Positions 1-6,456 of a stretch of DNA of 6,794 bases are shown one piece after another. The stretch's first letter is position 1. Each line of letters begins with the position of its first letter. This DNA is from an uncultured Rhodobiaceae bacterium (GTDB lineage: Bacteria; Pseudomonadota; Alphaproteobacteria; RS24): contig CAJWBV010000045.1 in assembly GCA_913020275.1 (NCBI GenBank), positions 1 through 6,794 on the forward strand, in the 5' to 3' direction. The notes under the pieces were generated by a model. That model was not told where the DNA came from and did not search any database. It saw nothing but the letters and a program-made list of their open reading frames with translations. The position numbers and the translations under genes were made by a program.

Positions 1-632
1 CGTTTCGCGAGCTTGCCCAACACATCGGAAAACGGTGTTTTGCCGTTACTTGCGGCCTGCCATTTCGCCTTGGCCTTTTCAAATTGCATGACATTTTCAA
101 TGCGACGGTCAAGAAAGGCCCAGCTTTTTTCATTGCCTTCGCTTTCATCGCCAAACCATACAAGCCGCGTCGCGCCCAGAACCCCGCTTAAAATCAGCCG
201 CTTGGAGTAGTGATTATAATCGGTGGCGGTGTCTCCAGCCCAGTGCCAGATATGGTCGGCCGTGGCATAAACCAGTCGCCCGCCAAATGCCTGTCGTCCG
301 GGCAAGCTCATCCACCCCGCCGCTCGGCGCGCGGCTTCGCGGTGGTCGGTGTCCGCCTCCAGACGCACACGCACGGCATGGCGGATGCGGTCGCGAATTT
401 TCATATCATCAGGCTTATCAAGCGCTGCCAGCATCGCCGCATCGCCTTGGCTTGAAAACGCTGCAATCAGATCGCCAACCCCGCCCGAGAAAGCCAGATG
501 GAGGCTATTGTCATCAATGCCCGCCGCTTCTCCGGCGCGGGCCAATACGTCTTCCGACCAGCCGTCAAAGGCAATTTCGGGTAATGCCACATCCAGAACC
601 GCTTTGCGAATGTCTTCATATGCGTCGTCCAT
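1..632 (-). CDS. coq9: COQ9-family ubiquinone biosynthesis protein (3' end outside window)
   Basis: COQ9 proteins are lipid-binding, TetR-like-fold accessory proteins of ubiquinone synthesis; the mitochondrial member supports the Coq7 hydroxylation step. 210 codons are visible from ATG 630-632 and the frame is open to the left edge. Family signatures are VALPEIAFDGW (residues 15-25), AAGWMSLPGR (104-113), the very typical HIWHWAGDTATDYNHYSKR (127-145), and SWAFLDRRIENVMQFEK (170-186). Known bacterial members are roughly 200-225 residues, so only a few residues should be missing. The start fits the family (MDD, then the helix leading to the ALP motif), but no Shine-Dalgarno precedes it. The same frame upstream is closed by TAA at 675-677, so any extension would need a non-ATG start. 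The gene diverges from rpsU, a pairing common in alphaproteobacteria. Family assignment is firm; the biochemical role in this organism is inferred. Confidence 0.93.
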   Translation of the reverse strand, partial: MDDAYEDIRKAVLDVALPEIAFDGWSEDVLARAGEAAGIDDNSLHLAFSGGVGDLIAAFSSQGDAAMLAALDKPDDMKIRDRIRHAVRVRLEADTDHREAARRAAGWMSLPGRQAFGGRLVYATADHIWHWAGDTATDYNHYSKRLILSGVLGATRLVWFGDESEGNEKSWAFLDRRIENVMQFEKAKAKWQAASNGKTPFSDVLGKLAK

Positions 633-665
633 GCGCAGAATATGGGTCGCGCGGCCTGCGAATAC

Positions 666-683
666 AACCAGTTTTTACTGGTT
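666..683. repeat. Perfect 7-bp inverted repeat with 4-base loop
   Basis: AACCAGT (666-672), loop TTTT (673-676), ACTGGTT (677-683). Read on the minus strand it sits in the presumed COQ9 leader, and the loop edge carries the stop codon of the five-codon ORF. It could be an mRNA hairpin or a small dyad operator in the divergent COQ9/rpsU region. It lacks the GC content and T tract of a terminator in either direction. Confidence 0.5.
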
Positions 684-692
684 TATGACCAT
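675..692 (-). other. Possible five-codon upstream ORF (leader peptide) of COQ9 gene
   Basis: On the minus strand, ATG at 690-692 starts a five-codon ORF (MVINQ) ending at TAA 675-677. It has a good ribosome binding site, GAGG at 700-703 with a 7-base spacer. It lies in the same frame as COQ9, whose ATG is 60 bases downstream and has no clear ribosome binding site. Its last codons form one arm of the adjacent hairpin. It may be a real translated leader that feeds ribosomes to COQ9 by reinitiation, or chance. No homology evidence is possible at this length. Confidence 0.35.
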
Positions 693-721
693 GATTCGTC
701 CTCGGTAAGACCAAACAGGGG

Positions 722-750
722 TGGACATGCGGCCCATGGTTTGCTACACA
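722..750 (+). promoter_or_regulatory. Weak candidate promoter for rpsU
   Basis: TGGACA (722-727) resembles the -35 box TTGACA at five of six positions. It is followed after 17 bases by TACACA (745-750), a poor -10 match at three of six. This would start transcription around 757, giving a leader of about 45 bases that includes the hairpin at 764-777. A promoter is expected here because rpsU is divergent from its left neighbour, but this exact placement is a guess. Confidence 0.3.
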
Positions 751-763
751 CGCCATCAATCAG

Positions 764-785
764 GGGCATATGTGCCCGGTTTTTT
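764..785 (+). promoter_or_regulatory. Small hairpin plus T run in the rpsU leader
   Basis: GGGCA (764-768), loop TATG, TGCCC (773-777) forms a 5-bp stem. Two G residues and then six T residues (780-785) follow, directly abutting the rpsU Shine-Dalgarno. The shape is that of a weak intrinsic terminator or attenuator placed before the ribosome binding site. The stem is short and separated from the T run by two bases, so it may have no function. Confidence 0.3.
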
Positions 786-800
786 AAGGAGTGGTGAAAC

Positions 801-1025
801 GTGCAAGTTTCAGTTCGGGATAATAATGTTGATCAGGCCTACAAGGTTCTGAAAAAAAAGCTGCAGCGCGAAGGTGTCTTCCGCGAAATGAAGTTGCGCA
901 ATCATTACGAAAAACCCTCCGAAAAGCGTGCCCGCGAGAAAGCCGAAAGTGTGCGCCGCGTCCGCAAGTTGGCGCGCAAGGCCGCACAGCGCGAAGGTTT
1001 GGTGCTGGGCAAGCGCAAATACTAA
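801..1025 (+). CDS. rpsU: 30S ribosomal protein S21
   Basis: S21 is a small, very basic protein of the 30S platform near the 3' end of 16S rRNA, where it assists initiation on natural mRNAs. The product is 74 residues, normal for the family. It shows the classic N-terminal [20 protein letters not shown] (residues 3-22), the [15 protein letters not shown] stretch (29-43), and a Lys/Arg-rich helical C-terminus ending GKRKY. The start is GTG at 801, supported by AAGGAG at 786-791 with a 9-base spacer; the family alignment also begins here. The gene stands alone between the divergent COQ9 gene and the convergent pntB. It does not lie in the rpsU-dnaG-rpoD arrangement of enterobacteria. A terminator follows 34 bases after the stop. 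Confidence 0.97.
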   Translation: MQVSVRDNNVDQAYKVLKKKLQREGVFREMKLRNHYEKPSEKRAREKAESVRRVRKLARKAAQREGLVLGKRKY

Positions 1026-1059
1026 TTCCGGTTAAATCTTCGGCTGTAGCCGACAAATG

Positions 1060-1083
1060 AAAAAGCGCCCGAAGGCGCTTTTT
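1060..1083. terminator. Bidirectional intrinsic terminator shared by rpsU and pntB
   Basis: AAAAAGCGCC (1060-1069), loop CGAA, GGCGCTTTTT (1074-1083), with T residues continuing to 1085, forms a 10-bp stem. On the plus strand the T tract ends the rpsU transcript. On the minus strand the same element reads GCGCC-TTCG-GGCGC followed by TTTTT, a stem capped by the extra-stable C(UUCG)G tetraloop, and ends the pnt operon. It lies in the 86-bp gap between the two convergent genes. Confidence 0.9.
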
Positions 1084-1111
1084 TTGTCTCTTGTGCCTGT
1101 GTACGGCAGCA

Positions 1112-2527
1112 CTAGAAAGCCTTGATGACGTTCTCGACCATTTTCTTGGCATCCGAAAACAGCATCATGGTGTTGTCGCGGAAAAATAATTCATTCTCCA
1201 CACCGGCATAACCTGACCCCATGCCGCGTTTGATAAACAACACCGTGCCAGCGCGCTCAACATCCAAAATCGGCATGCCGTAAATCGGGCTTGCCGGATC
1301 GGTTTTGGCCGACGGGTTGGTCACATCATTTGCGCCGATCACAAAAGCAACATCGGCTTGTGCAAATTCGCTGTTAATGTCTTCAAGTTCAAAAACCTCG
1401 TCATAAGGCACATTGGCTTCGGCCAACAGCACATTCATGTGGCCGGGCATGCGTCCGGCAACCGGATGAATGGCGTAAGAAACTTTGACGCCGTTCTTTT
1501 TCAGCTCATCAACCATTTCACGCAGCGCATGTTGGGCCTGTGCGACGGCCATGCCATAGCCAGGCACGATAATGACCGAACCGGCATTTTTCATGATAAA
1601 GGCCGCATCCTCAGCACTTCCCTGCTTGACCGGGCGCTGCTCGACATAATCTTGTCCGCCAACCGCTTCATCGGCCCCGAAACCACCGAGGATGACGGAG
1701 ATAAATGAACGGTTCATGCCTTTGCACATAATATAGGACAGGATTGCACCGGAAGAGCCGACCAGCGAGCCGGTGATGATCAGCGCCAGATTGGACAGCG
1801 TAAAGCCGATGCCGGCCGCCGCCCAGCCCGAATAGGAATTCAGCATGGAGACAACCACGGGCATATCCGCCCCACCAATCGGAATAATTATCAAGAACCC
1901 GATGACGAAAGACAAAACCGTAATGAACAGGAAAACTTCCGGCGTCATATGCGTTTGGGGGGCGCCGGCGACCAGATAAACGATACCGGCGACAATCGCC
2001 AGCGCGATCACCAAATTAATGGCATGGCGTTGTGGCAACAAAATCGGCGCGCCGGACATTGTGCCCTGCAATTTGGCAAAAGCGATGACCGACCCGGAAA
2101 ATGTGATGGCACCAATGGCCACGCCCAGCGACATTTCAATCAGGCTTGCAGTTTTGATGACGCCATTTTCGCTAACATTAAAGGCTTCGGGCGACAAAAA
2201 CGCGGCCCAGGCGACCATGACCGCAGCCAGTCCGACGAGCGAGTGGAAAGCGGCAACAAGCTGGGGCATATCCGTCATGGCAATGCGGCGGGCAATCGCC
2301 GCACCAATGACGCCGCCAATGGCAATGCCGGCGACGATGGTAAACCAGACATCACTGCCCTGACTGTCGAGCAGTGCCAGCGTCGTTGCAACGGCGATGA
2401 CCATGCCCGCCATGCCAAAATAATTGCCACGCCGCGATGTATCGGGCGAACTGAGCCCGCGCAGCGCGATGATGAACAACACGCCCGAGGCCAGATAAAG
2501 GAGGGTAGAAATGTTTTGTGATTCCAT
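1112..2527 (-). CDS. pntB: Proton-translocating NAD(P)+ transhydrogenase, beta subunit
   Basis: PntB supplies most of the membrane domain II and the NADP(H)-binding domain III of the energy-linked transhydrogenase. The product is 471 residues, the usual family length. Roughly residues 5-275 are hydrophobic membrane helices. His95 in AAFHSLVG aligns with the proton-pathway histidine known as betaHis91 in E. coli. Domain III follows, with the NADP loop GYGMAVAQAQ (323-332), the GANDVTNPSA motif (398-407) and KRGMGSGYAGVEN (433-445). I chose ATG 2525-2527 (MESQNIS) because GAGG at 2534-2537 sits 6 bases ahead of it. The longer reading from GTG 2537-2539 adds four residues, has no ribosome binding site and directly abuts the pntAB stop. 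It is the last gene of the operon, 12 bases after pntAB, and ends before the shared terminator. Confidence 0.97.
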   Translation of the reverse strand: MESQNISTLLYLASGVLFIIALRGLSSPDTSRRGNYFGMAGMVIAVATTLALLDSQGSDVWFTIVAGIAIGGVIGAAIARRIAMTDMPQLVAAFHSLVGLAAVMVAWAAFLSPEAFNVSENGVIKTASLIEMSLGVAIGAITFSGSVIAFAKLQGTMSGAPILLPQRHAINLVIALAIVAGIVYLVAGAPQTHMTPEVFLFITVLSFVIGFLIIIPIGGADMPVVVSMLNSYSGWAAAGIGFTLSNLALIITGSLVGSSGAILSYIMCKGMNRSFISVILGGFGADEAVGGQDYVEQRPVKQGSAEDAAFIMKNAGSVIIVPGYGMAVAQAQHALREMVDELKKNGVKVSYAIHPVAGRMPGHMNVLLAEANVPYDEVFELEDINSEFAQADVAFVIGANDVTNPSAKTDPASPIYGMPILDVERAGTVLFIKRGMGSGYAGVENELFFRDNTMMLFSDAKKMVENVIKAF

Positions 2528-2539
2528 ATCGAGCCTCAC

Positions 2540-2863
2540 TTAGTCTTTTTTACGATACATGGCCAGCATGCGCTGGGTGACGAGAAATCCGCCGAAAATA
2601 TTGATCGATGCCAAAATAATTGCACCAAACCCAAGCCAGCGTGTCAGGCTTGACCCCTTGTCCGCATCGCCCAGATCGACCGAAGACACACCCAGATCAG
2701 CGCCGATGGCAAGAATGGCTCCGACGATAATGACGGATGAAATGGCGTTGGTTACCGACATAAGAGGCGTATGCAGTGCCGGTGTCACCGACCATACGAC
2801 GTAGTAGCCGACGAAAACCGCCAGAACAAAAATGCTCAGCAGATAAATACTTTCACTTACCAT
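2540..2863 (-). CDS. pntAB: NAD(P)+ transhydrogenase, alpha subunit part 2 (membrane)
   Basis: This is the small membrane piece that, in organisms with a split alpha subunit, carries the helices fused to the C-terminus of PntA in E. coli. The product is 107 residues. It has about three membrane segments (near residues 6-26, 37-56 and 76-96). It contains the highly conserved [20 protein letters not shown] (residues 17-36) and the following VTNAISSVI, and a short basic end YRKKD. It starts at ATG 2861-2863 with GGGAG at 2871-2875, 7 bases upstream. Only two bases separate it from the pntAA stop, and its ribosome binding site lies inside the end of pntAA, so translation is probably coupled. It works with PntAA and PntB in a membrane complex. 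Confidence 0.96.
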   Translation of the reverse strand: MVSESIYLLSIFVLAVFVGYYVVWSVTPALHTPLMSVTNAISSVIIVGAILAIGADLGVSSVDLGDADKGSSLTRWLGFGAIILASINIFGGFLVTQRMLAMYRKKD

Positions 2864-2865
2864 TA

Positions 2866-4137
2866 TTATGCTCCCTTGGCGGCGCGCTTGCGCGGTGCCG
2901 GTTTTTTTGCTGCTGTCCTGGCAGCGGTTTTGTGTCTCGTGGCGGCGGATTTGGTTGCTTTTTTAGCTGCCGGCTTCTTTTTGGCAGGTGCGGCTTTGGC
3001 GGGCGGCGCCAAAGCCTCATGCACAATTTCGCCACCGCGCGTCAGGCCGATGCCCAAAACAATCTCGTCTTCCCAGTCAATCGCCAATTGCTTTTTGTCT
3101 TTGTCGAAAAACGCATCAATGAAGCTTAGAATATTGCGCGCATATAATTCACTGGCATTGCCGGCAAGACGCCCCGGCACATTCTGGTGCCCGATAAGCG
3201 CCACGCCCTTGTGTTGGACAATTTTGCCCGGCTTGGACAATTTGCAATTGCCGCCCTGCTCGACCGCCAGATCGACAATAACTGAGCCAGGCTTCATGCT
3301 TTCAACCATTTTGCGTGTGACCAATTCGGGCGCGGGACGTCCGGGGATCAGTGCCGTGCAGATAACAATATCCTGCTTGGCGATATGCTCGGCGACCAGC
3401 TCGGCTTGCCGCTTTTGATAATCCGCACTCATCTCTTTGGCATAGCCACCGGCGGTTTCGCCGCTGTCGCCTTCATCCGGCTCGACCATGACAAATGTGC
3501 CTCCAAGACTTTCCACCTGTTCAGCCGCCGCCGCGCGCACATCCGTCGCGCTAACAATAGCGCCCAGTCTTTTGGCCGTCGCAATCGCCTGTAGGCCCGC
3601 AACACCGGCTCCCATAACGAAAACACGCGCGGCAGGTACTGTGCCCGCCGCCGTCATCATCATGGGCAGGGCGCGATTATATTCCGCCGTTGCATCCAGC
3701 ACCGCTTTGTAGCCTGCGAGATTGGATTGCGAAGACAGAACATCCATCGATTGTGCCCGCGTGATGCGCGGCATCAGTTCCATAGACATGGCCTGCACTT
3801 TCTGCGACGCCATGGCTTTCACACCCGCCGCGTTCTGATACGGGTTCAACTGCCCGATCACCAGCGCATTCGCCTTCATGGATTTGATTTTCGCCGCAGA
3901 CGGCGCGCGCACGCTCACCACCACATCGGCTTTTTTGAGGCTGGCGACTATCGCCTTGGTCACGGACGCGCCCGCCTGTTTGAAATCATTGTCGTCAAAA
4001 CCGGATTTGACACCGGCACCGGCTTCAACCGTGACGGAGACACCCATTGCCTTGAGTTTCTTGACCGTCTCCGGAGACGCCGCAACGCGCGTCTCGCTGG
4101 CCTGTTCTTCTTTAAGAACGGTGAGCTGAACTGTCAT
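2866..4137 (-). CDS. pntAA: NAD(P)+ transhydrogenase, alpha subunit part 1 (NADH-binding), with basic tail
   Basis: PntAA is the soluble domain I that binds NADH and passes hydride to NADP+ on PntB domain III. The product is 423 residues; split-type homologues are nearer 375-400. The AlaDH/PNT N-terminal domain (about 1-140) contains [20 protein letters not shown] (123-142). The Rossmann domain (about 145-370) has [10 protein letters not shown] (176-185), a ribose-binding Asp199 and the mobile loop with GGYAKEM (230-236). Residues 377-423 are an unusual Lys/Ala/Pro/Arg-rich tail. The reading frame also allows ATG 4138-4140, but GGAG at 4144-4147 would then be only 3 bases away; the second ATG (4135-4137, spacing 6) is preferred. 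It follows the subunit IV-like gene by 42 bases and is followed 2 bases later by pntAB. Confidence 0.96.
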   Translation of the reverse strand: MTVQLTVLKEEQASETRVAASPETVKKLKAMGVSVTVEAGAGVKSGFDDNDFKQAGASVTKAIVASLKKADVVVSVRAPSAAKIKSMKANALVIGQLNPYQNAAGVKAMASQKVQAMSMELMPRITRAQSMDVLSSQSNLAGYKAVLDATAEYNRALPMMMTAAGTVPAARVFVMGAGVAGLQAIATAKRLGAIVSATDVRAAAAEQVESLGGTFVMVEPDEGDSGETAGGYAKEMSADYQKRQAELVAEHIAKQDIVICTALIPGRPAPELVTRKMVESMKPGSVIVDLAVEQGGNCKLSKPGKIVQHKGVALIGHQNVPGRLAGNASELYARNILSFIDAFFDKDKKQLAIDWEDEIVLGIGLTRGGEIVHEALAPPAKAAPAKKKPAAKKATKSAATRHKTAARTAAKKPAPRKRAAKGA

Positions 4138-4179
4138 CATTTTCTCCGTAAAATTGCCTTGCGCGAAAAAGCAAAGAAC

Positions 4180-4332
4180 TTAGTCGTAGACGAATACAAG
4201 CAGGAACAACAAAATGGCGATAACCGCGACACTGCCCCATTTCGAATAATTGAGGAAGGCATCATAGGTGGTTTCGTGCTCGTCCCGATCCATTTCGTCA
4301 CCCCAATTATGGCTGTCGTTCTGGTCGTTCAT
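4180..4332 (-). CDS. aa3-type cytochrome oxidase subunit IV-like mini-protein
   Basis: This 50-residue single-pass membrane protein belongs by appearance to the bacterial aa3-type cytochrome c oxidase subunit IV family. That subunit is a lone helix at the edge of the oxidase with no known catalytic role. The N-terminal half is polar and acidic (MNDQNDSHNWGDEMDRDEHE). The family motif TTYDAFLNYSKWGS (21-34) leads straight into a hydrophobic helix (35-48) ending YD. ATG 4330-4332 has GAGGA at 4341-4345, 8 bases away. It is the first gene of the transhydrogenase operon and has its own candidate promoter upstream. Genes of this family next to pnt are familiar in alphaproteobacteria. Whether the product joins the oxidase or the transhydrogenase cannot be read from sequence. 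Confidence 0.85.
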   Translation of the reverse strand: MNDQNDSHNWGDEMDRDEHETTYDAFLNYSKWGSVAVIAILLFLLVFVYD

Positions 4333-4340
4333 GTCGCTAA

Positions 4341-4440
4341 TCCTCAAGGCTGAAATTCTGTCGGGGACTATAGCAGATGAACGGTGGCGGGCAAGAGTGG
4401 ATAAGGCTATTGGTCAAAATTTTGCTGAAATTTCCTCAAG
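4341..4440. repeat. Circularly permuted 17-base direct repeat flanking the operon promoter
   Basis: Positions 4341-4357 read TCCTCAAG then GCTGAAATT. Positions 4424-4440 read GCTGAAATT then TCCTCAAG. The two blocks are identical but in swapped order, on the same strand, and bracket the candidate promoter. One TCCTCAAG copy forms the ribosome binding site of the subunit IV-like gene on the minus strand; the other contains the stop codon of the amidohydrolase gene. Chance or a local rearrangement scar are both possible. Confidence 0.6.
4367..4394 (-). promoter_or_regulatory. Candidate sigma70 promoter of the subunit IV-pntAA-pntAB-pntB operon
   Basis: On the minus strand, TTGCCC (4389-4394) is followed after 16 bases by TATAGT (4367-4372). 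The -10 box matches at five of six positions and the -35 at four. It lies in the 103-bp gap between the amidohydrolase stop and the subunit IV-like start, which predicts a leader of about 28 bases. This position supports the operon as an independent transcription unit. Confidence 0.6.
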
Positions 4441-5224
4441 CATCACACCATGATCCGTAATCCCGCCGCACCGTCATTTCGTAATCCCCCGCCGCCTGCT
4501 GCAGAAGCGCCACAAGACGCGTGCCCCACAACTCTACGCCCTGGGGTTGGGCAATTTCGTCCTGCCGCAATTCAATCAGCGCATGCGCCAACCCATTATG
4601 TGTTGCGTGGCGATACAGGCAGTCATTTTTCAACCGCCCAGAATAAGGTACATTATCGCCAAAATTCAGCCCTTCATATTGGCCCATATGCGAAATTGCC
4701 AGATTGCGCAGGCGGTCATCCCTATCCCATAAAACAGCCGCCTGCCAAGGGCGCGGCTTGTCTTTCCAAACCGGTGTGAAACTGTGAACCGACAAAATAA
4801 TGGGCGCGATATCCTGCGCCTCCGCGCGCGCAAGGGCGTCTGCAATCGCATTGTGATACGGATTGTAATATGTGTCGACACGTGACTGCCAGAGTTCCAA
4901 ATCATTGAAGTGGTCAACGCCGCGATTGGCGGGAATGATAATGCCGTCGGAAAATTTCATAATCAGCGTCGGATCATCCAGCCCACGATTGGGGTCAATC
5001 AACAGGCGCGAAAAACCAGCTTCCACCAGCGGGCAGTTCAAACTGTCGGCAATAAAACGTGCCACCTCTGCCGCGCCGAGGTCATAGGAGATGTGGCGCG
5101 TTAAGTGCTCAGGCGGCAGTCCCAGATTGTCCAGTTCGGGCGGCACGTAATTGCTGGCATGGTCGCACAGGATCAAAAAACGTCCATCACCGTCACTATG
5201 GCGCGTTTCAAATACCTCTGGCAT
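4436..5224 (-). CDS. N-formylglutamate amidohydrolase family protein
   Basis: The family hydrolyses N-formylglutamate or related N-acylated amino acids, as in the last step of one histidine degradation route. This 262-residue protein has the recognisable motifs CDHASNYVPPEL (20-31), ISYDLGAAEVA (45-55), GFSRLLIDPNRG (70-81) and a central LSVHSFTP (144-151). His22 and His147 are likely metal or catalytic residues by family analogy. There is no signal peptide. No histidine degradation genes are nearby, so hut function is not supported; it looks like one of the uncharacterised paralogues of this family. It begins at ATG 5222-5224, sharing one base with the TGA of the upstream hydrolase gene, which argues for translational coupling. 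No clear terminator follows its stop. Family is firm, substrate unknown. Confidence 0.88.
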   Translation of the reverse strand: MPEVFETRHSDGDGRFLILCDHASNYVPPELDNLGLPPEHLTRHISYDLGAAEVARFIADSLNCPLVEAGFSRLLIDPNRGLDDPTLIMKFSDGIIIPANRGVDHFNDLELWQSRVDTYYNPYHNAIADALARAEAQDIAPIILSVHSFTPVWKDKPRPWQAAVLWDRDDRLRNLAISHMGQYEGLNFGDNVPYSGRLKNDCLYRHATHNGLAHALIELRQDEIAQPQGVELWGTRLVALLQQAAGDYEMTVRRDYGSWCDA

Positions 5225-6225
5225 CAGCTTGCAGAGCCGTAAGTGTCGATGAAACGGCCTTTTTTCAAAGTTTCGCCATCGGCCAAACGCGCGACAATGG
5301 CGACGATTTCGTCGGCGCGTGTGTGTTGCACCATATGGCCCGCACCGCGACAGATAACCAATCCCGTATTCGGATTTTCACCATGCAGGCGTTCGGAGTG
5401 TATTTGCGCCGAAACCGTCCGGTCGCTGTCGCCGCTCAGCAGAAGAAGCGGAGCGTTCAGGTCTTGGTAGTCGCGCCGCATGTCGGCCAGATGGCTGCTC
5501 AACGCCAATGAATAAACCGAATTTGCAATAAATGGACGGGGTCGCAAAATTATCGCAAGTCCCGTGCGTTGAACATAATCGGCAAATGGCGCTTCGGGTA
5601 AAAAATTGCCCTGAACGCCTTGGTCGAGCTTGCCCATTCCGTATTTTGTCAAAACCGTATGGGCAAAAATTGTTCCGATAACTGGCGTTGTCACCAGCCG
5701 TTCATACCAACTGCCCCGCCCCCGCCACGGATAAAGCGGGGCCGCCAGCGCCAGGGCTGCGGTAAGTTCGTCCCCATATTGCATGGCATAGGCCGTTGCC
5801 ACTGCGCCGCCCCAGCTATGTCCGATGACAATCGGGTTTTTGAGCCCAAGCGCGTCGGCCGCCGCATAAATGGCGCCTGCCTGACGGCGCGGGTCGGACA
5901 TGTCGTGATTTGAAATGCGGTTGCGGCTGTTGGCAATACCGGGCCGGTCGAAAGACAATACATGAAACTGTGATGCCAGCTTGCCGCCTAGCGTTGCCAT
6001 CATGTCGAAAGATGAGCCACTGGACCCGTGCAGAAGAATTATGCTTGGCCGGTCATCGGACTTTTTATCCGCGCCTGCTTCCAAATAATGCAAATGCGCT
6101 GTCGGAACGGAAATATAGGTGCCGGTTTCTGGCAATTCGGCATTGATGCGCTGGCGCAAACGGGCATCATGGGCCCACAGCGCCAGAAAAAAGCCCAGCA
6201 ATAATGTTGGGATGGCATAAATCAT
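5224..6225 (-). CDS. Membrane-anchored alpha/beta hydrolase
   Basis: A 333-residue alpha/beta-hydrolase-fold protein. The oxyanion-hole segment is LLHGSSGSSFD (64-74). The nucleophile elbow GHSWGG (135-140) carries Ser137. The likely acid is Asp268 in GDSDRTV, and the likely base is His297 in GAGHMVQH, giving a complete triad. SFDRPGIANS (91-100) is another usual element. Residues 1-18 (ending GFFLALWA) form a hydrophobic N-terminal segment followed by a charged stretch, most like an uncleaved membrane anchor. The active-site domain may thus sit on the periplasmic face. The start ATG 6223-6225 lacks a strong ribosome binding site, but no better start is seen. It lies 53 bases after rpmJ and overlaps the downstream amidohydrolase by one base. 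It could be an esterase, lipase or other ester/amide hydrolase; substrate cannot be inferred. Confidence 0.88.
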   Translation of the reverse strand: MIYAIPTLLLGFFLALWAHDARLRQRINAELPETGTYISVPTAHLHYLEAGADKKSDDRPSIILLHGSSGSSFDMMATLGGKLASQFHVLSFDRPGIANSRNRISNHDMSDPRRQAGAIYAAADALGLKNPIVIGHSWGGAVATAYAMQYGDELTAALALAAPLYPWRGRGSWYERLVTTPVIGTIFAHTVLTKYGMGKLDQGVQGNFLPEAPFADYVQRTGLAIILRPRPFIANSVYSLALSSHLADMRRDYQDLNAPLLLLSGDSDRTVSAQIHSERLHGENPNTGLVICRGAGHMVQHTRADEIVAIVARLADGETLKKGRFIDTYGSAS

Positions 6226-6278
6226 GGAAGATAAACCGCCCGGAGCGGCGACATCCCGGTCGCGGCCAATAAACTAGA

Positions 6279-6404
6279 TTAACCCTGACGCGCCTTGAAG
6301 CGCTTATTGACTTTGTTGATGACGTAAAGACGTCCACGCCGGCGCACCAGTTGGTTTTTCTGGTGGCGGTCGCGCAATGATTTAAGCGAATTGCGAACTT
6401 TCAT
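6279..6404 (-). CDS. rpmJ: 50S ribosomal protein L36, cysteine-free type
   Basis: L36 is the smallest large-subunit protein and binds 23S rRNA domains. The product is 41 residues: [15 protein letters not shown] (1-15), then [11 protein letters not shown] (22-32) and the C-terminal FKARQG. It lacks the four zinc-ligand residues of the 37-38 residue zinc-ribbon form and contains no cysteine, so it is the zinc-independent type usual in alphaproteobacteria. I start it at ATG 6402-6404, where GGAGG (6410-6414) lies 5 bases upstream and the family sequence begins. The frame is open for 30 more codons upstream, including another ATG four codons earlier, but that region overlaps the ribosome binding site and promoter. 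No terminator is visible before the next gene on the same strand. Confidence 0.95.
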   Translation of the reverse strand: MKVRNSLKSLRDRHQKNQLVRRRGRLYVINKVNKRFKARQG

Positions 6405-6456
6405 TTTCGCCTCCATAAATCGTTCAAAAAGCCTGTAATCGACTCTTGAAGCGGCG

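Noticed and set aside
467..667. 66-residue minus-strand ORF inside the COQ9 region
   Set aside because: It is the wrong frame; the neighbouring minus frame gives clear COQ9 motifs over the same bases.
784..1152. 122-residue minus-strand ORF over rpsU
   Set aside because: Antisense to S21 and running through the shared terminator into the pntB end; no family resemblance.
1949..2521. 190-residue plus-strand ORF opposite pntB
   Set aside because: It is antisense to a strongly conserved gene, its sequence is polar and family-less, and no ribosome binding site supports it.
2771..3418. 215-residue plus-strand ORF opposite pntAB and pntAA, rich in Ala and Leu
   Set aside because: The apparent hydrophobic stretch is the complement of the Lys/Ala repeat coding for the PntAA tail, so this is a shadow.
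3727..4353. 208-residue plus-strand ORF spanning the start of pntAA and the subunit IV-like gene
   Set aside because: His/Arg-rich shadow composition, antisense to two recognised genes and their spacer.
4415..4433. AT-only inverted repeat (AAATTT twice) just after the amidohydrolase stop, considered as its terminator
   Set aside because: There are no GC pairs in the stem, and no T tract follows on the minus strand.
6241..6278. GCGAC-ATCCCG-GTCGC dyad between rpmJ and the hydrolase, considered as an rpmJ terminator
   Set aside because: The stem is only 5 bp and no T run follows in the direction of transcription.
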